Source of the DNA: Acidiphilium sp. PA
GTDB lineage: Bacteria > Pseudomonadota > Alphaproteobacteria > Acetobacterales > Acetobacteraceae
DNA length: 64,000 nt
Reading direction: 5' to 3'
Assembly (NCBI RefSeq): GCF_026191915.1
Contig: NZ_JAIMBY010000006.1
Coordinates: 119,921-183,920 of the forward strand
The notes beneath the pieces are model-generated. The model worked only from the letters and a program-made list of their open reading frames with translations. It was not told the origin of the DNA and ran no database searches. Shown here in pieces: positions 59,036 to 64,000 of this stretch. The first letter of the stretch is position 1. The number at the start of each line of letters is the position of its first letter. The translations under genes were made by a program, and so were the position numbers.

Positions 59036-61705
59036 ATGCGGGATATCATGCAGAAATCCAGTACCGTTCGCCGCGTTGCGCTGATCGTCGTCGCTCTCGT
59101 GATCGTCGTGCCGGTGGCGGCGTTGGCGATTTTTGTCGCGACGTTCAATCCGAATTCCTACAAACCCCGCATCATCGCCGCGGTGGAACAGGCGACCGGG
59201 CGGCAGCTGACCATCGCCGGGCCGCTGCACATGACCCTGTCGCTGGTGCCGACGATTTCGGCGAGCGGGATCACGCTCGCCAATCCGCCCGGCTATGCCG
59301 ATGCCGATATGGCGAGCCTGCAGCGGATCGAGGCGCAGGTGGCGCTGCTGCCGCTGCTGAGCCACCGGATCGATATCATCAAGCTCGCATTGATCGACCC
59401 GGTGATCACGCTGGAATATGGGCCGACCGGGACACCCAACTGGCTGTTCGATCACCCATCGGCCACGCCGGGCGCCTCCGGCACGGCGCCGGCGCCGGCG
59501 CCGGCGAAATCCACGCATGGCATCGCGCTGCAATCGGTTTCGATCGAGAACGGCACGATCACCTACAAGCCCCCGGCGGCGCTGGTGCCGTTGCAGCCCG
59601 GGCAGGCCGCTGCGGCGGCGGCGCCGACCGTATTGAACATCGCCCATTTTACCGGCAGCGCGGCGTCGCTCGCGGCGCCGCTGCATCTGTCGACGCAGGC
59701 GCAATACGATTCCCAGCCGTTCACCTTGACCGGCACCACCGGGCCGGTATCGCGTCTGAGCGGCGGCGCGGGCGCGTGGCCGGTCGATGTCACGCTGGGG
59801 GCACAGAACGCGACCCTGCGGCTGAAGGGCAGTATCGCGCATCCGCGCCATCTCAAGGGCTATGCGCTCGATGTGCATGCGGCGATTCCCGATCTGGCGG
59901 CGCTCGATCCGTATGCGGGGGGCATGAACCTGCCACCGTTGCAGACGGTCGCCTTTTCGGCATCGATCACCCAGGCCGATCAAGCGACGCCAGGGCTGCC
60001 GACGATCAGCAATGCGAGCCTGACCGCCGGCCGGTCGGATCTGGATACCTGGCGGAAAGGGTTGTCGATTTCGTCCTTGAACGCGACGATGACCTCGCTC
60101 GACCAACCCTTGAGCATCGCGCTGGCGGGGGCGTATCAGGGCAAACCGGTCGGGCTTGAAGGGACGGCCGGGCCGCTCGGGCCGATTTTGACCGCCGCGC
60201 TCGATATACCCATCCCGCAGTCGGCGGCGCGCGGCACCGTGGGTGCGGCCGGGGCCACCGAGCGGTTTGCGGTCAATCTGGCGGCGAAGGTGGGCAATGC
60301 GCAGTTCGGCGTGGCCGGCGGTATTGCAAGCCCCGAGAAACTCGCGGGCGTTGCGCTGAAAATCACGGCACAGGTGCCCAATCTGGCCCATCTTTCCGAT
60401 CTGGCGGGCCAGCCGTTGCCGGCCTGGACCAATATCGGCCTGTCCGGTCTGCTGACCGATCCGGGCGGGCAAGGGTTGTCGCGCGCGGTCGGGCTTGAGA
60501 GCCTGGCGGTTACCGCCGATCAGGGGCAGTTCGGCGGCGCGTTCAGCCTGACGCAGGGGGCGACGCCGGATTTGCAGGCAGTGATCAACGCGCCGCGGAT
60601 CGATCTGACGGCGCTGCTGCGGGCGATGCCGAAGCCGGCCACGGCCGGCGCGACCGCGCCGCAGGCCACCGTGCCGCCGAGCGCCACACAGGCTGGGGAC
60701 TTGATCCCTGCGACGCCCTTGCCGTTCGGTTTGCTGCGCCGGGGCAATGGCAATGTCGAACTGACGATCGGCCAGTTGATGTACGATGGCGCGACCTATG
60801 ACGCGATCACCGCGCATGGGTTGCTGCATGACGGTGTGCTGAATGTGCGGCCGATCACCGCGGAACTGCCAGGTGGCTCGATCACGGGCACCGTGGCGAT
60901 CGATGCGAAGGCCAATCCACCGCGCGTGCACGTGACCGAGGCGGCGCCGGCGTTCCGGCTGGCACCGCTGCTGACGGTGCTCGGCCTGCCGAACAGCGCG
61001 GCGGCGACGGTGCAGTTGTACGCCAACCTGGCCGGACAGGGGAACACGCCGCGGGGGATTGCCGCGACGCTGAACGGCACGTTGGGGGTTTCGACGGTGA
61101 ACGGTGAAATCGACGGGACGCTGCTCGATCGGTTGTTCGGCTCCTCGCTCAGCGCGGTCGGGCTGCCTGCCTCGATGGTCGGCGCGCAGGGGCCGGTGAT
61201 GGTGCGCTGTTTCGCCGGACGGCTGGATGCGCGCAACGGGCTGGCGAACGTGCGGGCGCTGACGCTGGATTCCAGCCGGATGTATCTGACCGGGACCGGC
61301 TCGCTCGATCTCGGTGCCGAGCGGCTCAACCTGATCCTGCGCCCGACGGTGCGGGTGGGGACGGGGTCGGCGCCGATTCCGATTTCGGTGAGCGGCACGT
61401 TCGCGCATCCGCGTGAGGGGATTGCGCCGGCCGGGGATTATGGCGCGACGGCGGCGGCGCTGGCGCAGCAGCTTGGCCATAACGGCGGTACGGTGCTGGG
61501 GCGGCTCGCGCAGAATCTCGGACTGGCGCCGAAGCCTGCCGATCCGCAAAGCTGCACCGGTGCGCTGGCGCTGGCGCGGCTGGGCAACAGCGGGCCGATG
61601 CCGAGCGGGCCGGCGGGGGGTATGCTGCCGGCGCCGGTTGGTGGTGCTGGCGGCGGCGCGCCCGCCAGCGGGCCGCAGAATCTGCTCCGATCCTTGTTTC
61701 ACTGA
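59036..61705 (+). CDS. AsmA family protein
   Basis: 889 residues. One N-terminal membrane anchor (about 12-36) is followed by FNPNSYKPRIIAAVEQATGRQLTIAGPL, the hallmark start of AsmA. A long beta-groove region follows, ending in the AsmA_2 domain (about 640-830: LRGVNGTLNGTLGVSTVNGEIDG-like LNGTLGVSTVNGEIDGT, GTGSLDLGAERLNLILRPTVRVG). AsmA proteins are thought to bridge inner and outer membranes and move phospholipid or control outer-membrane assembly. The C-terminal tail is Gly/Pro-rich. The ATG at 59036 is the first of two (59048). Confidence 0.9.
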   Translation: MRDIMQKSSTVRRVALIVVALVIVVPVAALAIFVATFNPNSYKPRIIAAVEQATGRQLTIAGPLHMTLSLVPTISASGITLANPPGYADADMASLQRIEAQVALLPLLSHRIDIIKLALIDPVITLEYGPTGTPNWLFDHPSATPGASGTAPAPAPAKSTHGIALQSVSIENGTITYKPPAALVPLQPGQAAAAAAPTVLNIAHFTGSAASLAAPLHLSTQAQYDSQPFTLTGTTGPVSRLSGGAGAWPVDVTLGAQNATLRLKGSIAHPRHLKGYALDVHAAIPDLAALDPYAGGMNLPPLQTVAFSASITQADQATPGLPTISNASLTAGRSDLDTWRKGLSISSLNATMTSLDQPLSIALAGAYQGKPVGLEGTAGPLGPILTAALDIPIPQSAARGTVGAAGATERFAVNLAAKVGNAQFGVAGGIASPEKLAGVALKITAQVPNLAHLSDLAGQPLPAWTNIGLSGLLTDPGGQGLSRAVGLESLAVTADQGQFGGAFSLTQGATPDLQAVINAPRIDLTALLRAMPKPATAGATAPQATVPPSATQAGDLIPATPLPFGLLRRGNGNVELTIGQLMYDGATYDAITAHGLLHDGVLNVRPITAELPGGSITGTVAIDAKANPPRVHVTEAAPAFRLAPLLTVLGLPNSAAATVQLYANLAGQGNTPRGIAATLNGTLGVSTVNGEIDGTLLDRLFGSSLSAVGLPASMVGAQGPVMVRCFAGRLDARNGLANVRALTLDSSRMYLTGTGSLDLGAERLNLILRPTVRVGTGSAPIPISVSGTFAHPREGIAPAGDYGATAAALAQQLGHNGGTVLGRLAQNLGLAPKPADPQSCTGALALARLGNSGPMPSGPAGGMLPAPVGGAGGGAPASGPQNLLRSLFH

Positions 61706-61711
61706 GCCCCG

Positions 61712-62407
61712 ATGCGCCGCTTCTGGATCGAGGTGAGCGTGGCGGCGGATGCGGCCGGGTATGGTGTGTACCTGGACGGAAAGCCGGTGCGCCTGCCGGG
61801 CGGGGCCGCGCTCGCGGTGGCGCATCGGCCGCTGGCGGCGGCGATTGCGGGGGAATGGCGGGCGGCCAATGCCACCGTGATCCCGGATGATCTGCCACTG
61901 ACACGGTTGGCGGGGGCGGCGATCGAGCGGGTGGCGCCCGACCCCGGCGCGCTGCGGCGCAATCTGCTGGCCTATGGTGAGACGGATCTGTTGTGCTACC
62001 GCGCCGATGCGCCCGCCGGCCTCGCGGCCCGCCAGCACGACGAGTGGCAGCCCTGGCTCGATTGGGCGGCAGCGCACTATGGCGCGCGGCTCATGGTGAC
62101 ACATGGCATTATCGCTGTGACGCAGCCGGCGGCGACGATGCAGGCGTTGGCGGATGCGTTGGCGGCGCAGGATAATTGGGCCCTGGCCGGGCTCGGGGTC
62201 GCGGTGCCCGCGCTGGGCAGTCTGGTGCTGGGGCTGGCGGCGGTGAGCGGTGCGATCGATGCGGCGGCCGCGCACGCTTTGGCGCGGCTGGACGAGAGCT
62301 GGCAGGAGCAGTCCTGGGGGATCGATGCCGAGGCGGCGCTTCGGCGCGATGCGGTGGCGCGCGACATTGCATCGGCCGTGGAGTTCGTTACTCTGACCCG
62401 CGCATGA
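61712..62407 (+). CDS. ATP12-family F1-ATPase assembly chaperone
   Basis: 231 residues. The GVYLDGKPVRLPGGAALAV start, NLLAYGETDLLCYRADAP and LDESWQEQSWGIDAEA are hallmarks of the ATP12 family, which chaperones the F1 alpha subunit in mitochondria and alphaproteobacteria. It starts 6 bases after the AsmA stop. A typical genomic neighbour would be an ATP synthase operon; none is in the window. Confidence 0.9.
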   Translation: MRRFWIEVSVAADAAGYGVYLDGKPVRLPGGAALAVAHRPLAAAIAGEWRAANATVIPDDLPLTRLAGAAIERVAPDPGALRRNLLAYGETDLLCYRADAPAGLAARQHDEWQPWLDWAAAHYGARLMVTHGIIAVTQPAATMQALADALAAQDNWALAGLGVAVPALGSLVLGLAAVSGAIDAAAAHALARLDESWQEQSWGIDAEAALRRDAVARDIASAVEFVTLTRA

Positions 62408-62423
62408 GGATGGCGTACGGCGC

Positions 62424-62714
62424 ATGATCGCGAAATCGTTGATCTTCACGGGTCGGGTGCAGGGCGTGGGGTTCCGCGACTGGATGGTGGCGCGGGCCCG
62501 CCGGCTCGGCCTGGCCGGATGGGTGCGCAATCGCCGCGATGGCAGCCTGGAGGCGCTGATCGCAGGCGATGCGCCGGCCGTCGAAGAATTGCTGCGCGCC
62601 TGCCGCCGCGGGCCGCCGGGGGCGGAAGTGGTGACAGTGACGGAGGATTTCGCGGCACCGCCCGCTGAGCCGGGGTTTTTTAAGCGGCCAACGGCAGGTG
62701 GGAATTTGGGGTAG
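62424..62714 (+). CDS. acyP: Acylphosphatase
   Basis: 96 residues. It hydrolyses acyl phosphates. The catalytic Arg18 is in GRVQGVGFRDW and Asn36 in VRNRRDGSLEAL. The fold-typical end AEPGFFKRPT is followed by AGGNLG, an extra tail, and the TAG stop at 62712-62714 borders the palindromic element copy E. It starts 16 bases after the ATP12-like stop. Confidence 0.93.
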   Translation: MIAKSLIFTGRVQGVGFRDWMVARARRLGLAGWVRNRRDGSLEALIAGDAPAVEELLRACRRGPPGAEVVTVTEDFAAPPAEPGFFKRPTAGGNLG

Positions 62715-62900
62715 GGAAGGCTTCTTTTTTGTAAAAAAGAAGCAAAAAACTTTCTTTAATCTGGGTCACGGGCGTTTCAGCCGGCACGGGCCCAGATTAA
62801 CAAAGTCTTTTAATCTGGGGCACGGGCGTTTCAGCCGGCACGGACCCAAATTAACAAAGTTTTTTTTGCTTCTTTTTTGTTCACAAAAAAGAAGAGCTTC
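62713..62900. repeat. Dispersed palindromic element, copy E (two internal units)
   Basis: Outer arms GGAAGGCTTCTTTTTTG (62715 onwards) and CACAAAAAAGAAGAGCTTCC (to about 62900) are inverted. The two internal units AATCTGGGTC...GGCCCAGATT and AATCTGGGGC...GACCCAAATT start at 62758 and 62812, again 54 bp apart. It lies between the converging acyP and hypothetical gene, and is part of the right copy of the 1.17-kb direct repeat. Confidence 0.8.
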
Positions 62901-62951
62901 CCTTGCTTTTTTGGGTATATTGTTTCGTTATCGTAACGAATTGGGCGTGCA

Positions 62952-63671
62952 TCAGCCCCGCGGGCCTTTGCGCCACATTTTTTTGGCGTCGAACGAGGGC
63001 ACGAAAGGGTGGTGCCAGGGTGGGACGGGCGGTGGGGGTGGGCCGAGGATGTCGCGGAGTTGTTCGGGCGTGAAGTCGATGCTGCCGTCGGGGTTGACTT
63101 TGTATTGGGCCATGAAGTCGGGCTGGCGCTTGGGGCGGGGGCGTTTGGGGCGGGGGTTGGGTTCGCCTGTGGGTTCGCTTCTGGGTTTTCTGGGGCGTTT
63201 GATGATTTGGGGGGGACGCAGGCCGAGCATGGTGTGGAGGGGGCGGAGGATGCGGCCGAGGCTGGGGTGGGTGGCCAGCAGGTCCAGCACGATGGGGTCT
63301 TCCATGAAAAGCTGGAGATCGGCGCGGGCGGCGGCACCGGCGACGACGGTGGCGGGGCCGTTGGGGAGCAGGCGGATCAGCCAGGCGAAGCCGCGGGGCA
63401 GGGTGAGGGGTGGTTTGGGTTTGGCGGTGACGGGTTCGCGCTCGACCGGTTTGGGAGCGCGGGTGCGGGTGCGCGGGGATTGGGGTGGGCGGGATGCGAT
63501 GCGGGCGAAGCGGGCGATCTGGCGGGCGAGGTAGTTCCAGATCAGGACGATGAGCGGGCCGTGGATTTTGAGGCGGTAGCCGTTGTCGGCAACCGAGCGT
63601 TGCAGGGCACGGAAGATCACCGTGAAGCGCTCGGTCGGGTCGGCAGGCATGAACGGCGCGTTTGCGATCAT
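62952..63671 (-). CDS. Hypothetical proline-rich protein, paralogue 2 of two
   Basis: 239 residues. It is the paralogue of the protein at 26161-26886: the first 70, the middle 90-155 and the last 50 residues are the same apart from one or two positions (for example VLDLLATHP here and VLELLATHP there). The differences are in the two proline-rich linkers (PKPVEREPVTAKPKPPLTLP and EPTGEPNPRPKRPRPKRQPD here). No family was recognised. It is transcribed towards the element copy E, as paralogue 1 is transcribed towards copy A. Confidence 0.65.
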   Translation of the reverse strand: MIANAPFMPADPTERFTVIFRALQRSVADNGYRLKIHGPLIVLIWNYLARQIARFARIASRPPQSPRTRTRAPKPVEREPVTAKPKPPLTLPRGFAWLIRLLPNGPATVVAGAAARADLQLFMEDPIVLDLLATHPSLGRILRPLHTMLGLRPPQIIKRPRKPRSEPTGEPNPRPKRPRPKRQPDFMAQYKVNPDGSIDFTPEQLRDILGPPPPPVPPWHHPFVPSFDAKKMWRKGPRG

Positions 63672-64000
63672 GACCGTACGTAAACCACGGTCGGTGGGGG
63701 GTGAGAAAGGGGTTTGTTAGGAGGTTTGTTAGATTTTTGGTTGGGGGGTTTGGTGGTGGCGGATGTTGGGGGTGATGGGTGAGGCCGGATTGATTTCATG
63801 GTGATGGTTGAAGGGGCGGATGGGTCGATTGTGGTGTTGTGATCGATGGGCTTCGCAAGGGCTCTGCCCATCCTTGTAATATCGAATCCTGATATATTGC
63901 CTGTGTTCCACGAGGAATGTCCTGCCCTGGGTGGCGACCCAGGGCAGGACGGCTGGCGTCGGATCGGGCCCATCCTGGCCACTTGGGGCCGCAACGTAGC
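63672..64000. other. Gene-free flank at the right edge
   Basis: The first 200 bases match 26887-27090 (direct repeat). The last 125 bases (63875-64000) are unique and contain a perfect 14-bp hairpin at 63919-63950. No gene was seen; any following gene starts beyond the window. Confidence 0.5.
63919..63950. terminator. Perfect 14-bp hairpin near the right edge
   Basis: GTCCTGCCCTGGGT (63919-63932) and ACCCAGGGCAGGAC (63937-63950) are exact complements around GGCG. No T-run follows, so it may be a repeat or a recombination/attachment-type site rather than an intrinsic terminator. Confidence 0.45.

Larger units (their letters stand above)
62713..63874 (+). repeat. Large direct repeat, copy 2 (element + hypothetical gene + flank)
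   Basis: About 1.16 kb that matches 25919-27090 in the same orientation, ending at GCAAGGGCTCTGCC (63855-63868) and CATCCT. The unique sequences on either side differ from those of copy 1. Confidence 0.75.

Noticed and set aside
58721..62530. 1269-codon minus-strand frame opposite AsmA and ATP12
   Set aside because: Arg/Gln-rich antisense shadow of GC-rich genes; the plus-strand genes are well supported.

Overview
The window is 64 kb of GC-rich DNA from an alphaproteobacterium, most likely a member of the Acetobacteraceae (Acidiphilium/Rhodopila-like). This rests on several features: a red-type (form IC) RuBisCO operon with cbbX, a cysE-cysteine desulfurase-ferredoxin-mnmA order, a Hint-domain protein, a flagellar fliL/MotE-like cluster, an Atp12-type F1 assembly chaperone, and intergenic palindromes. 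The genus is inferred. Nothing in the window (no rRNA or tRNA was seen) fixes it.

Layout. 0-5 kb: the 3' end of an error-prone DNA polymerase gene (dnaE2), then a flagellar block (fliL, a DUF6468-like protein, a MotE/MgtE_N-like protein and a 797-residue secreted helical-repeat protein). 5-9.6 kb: a tRNA1(Val)-type N6-adenine methyltransferase, a DUF2007-like protein, a polyprenyl diphosphate synthase, a membrane PAS-GGDEF diguanylate cyclase and an alpha/beta hydrolase. 10-13.3 kb: a sulfur and Fe-S operon (cysE, cysteine desulfurase, 2Fe-2S ferredoxin, mnmA). 13.4-19.6 kb: Hint protein, hfq-hflX-inositol phosphatase, mazG and msrP. 19.8-25.9 kb: the Calvin cycle operon cbbF-cbbP-cbbA-cbbL-cbbS-cbbX, with no cbbT or cbbR in it.

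26-31.6 kb is an accessory zone. It has a hypothetical gene with a palindromic repeat, decayed fragments (amidohydrolase, LysR, DUF2867), and a split transketolase with an SDR dehydrogenase. 31.6-42.8 kb is catabolic: two M20 peptidases or amidohydrolases, a class II aldolase, a TPR protein, a nucleoside hydrolase, a YdeP-like molybdoenzyme, kynureninase, and a three-gene nitrile hydratase or thiocyanate hydrolase-like set. 42.8-54.6 kb holds isovaleryl-CoA dehydrogenase, glyQ-glyS, ppdK, acs, an LprI-like protein, a hydrolase and an aspartoacylase-family protein. 54.8-62.7 kb holds a glycosyltransferase, an ELM1-like protein, a large unknown protein, AsmA, Atp12 and acylphosphatase.

The most striking unexplained structure is a dispersed palindromic element present at least five times (about 25.9, 37.7, 41.5, 54.7 and 62.7 kb). 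Two of these copies are part of a 1.17-kb direct duplication that also carries a hypothetical gene and brackets 36.8 kb. A separate 273-bp nested palindrome at 53.36-53.63 kb supplies the stop codons of both genes that converge on it. The second half of glyS has a visibly different base composition from the first half. All coordinates and motifs were read by eye; similarity calls come from recalled family features, not from database searches.
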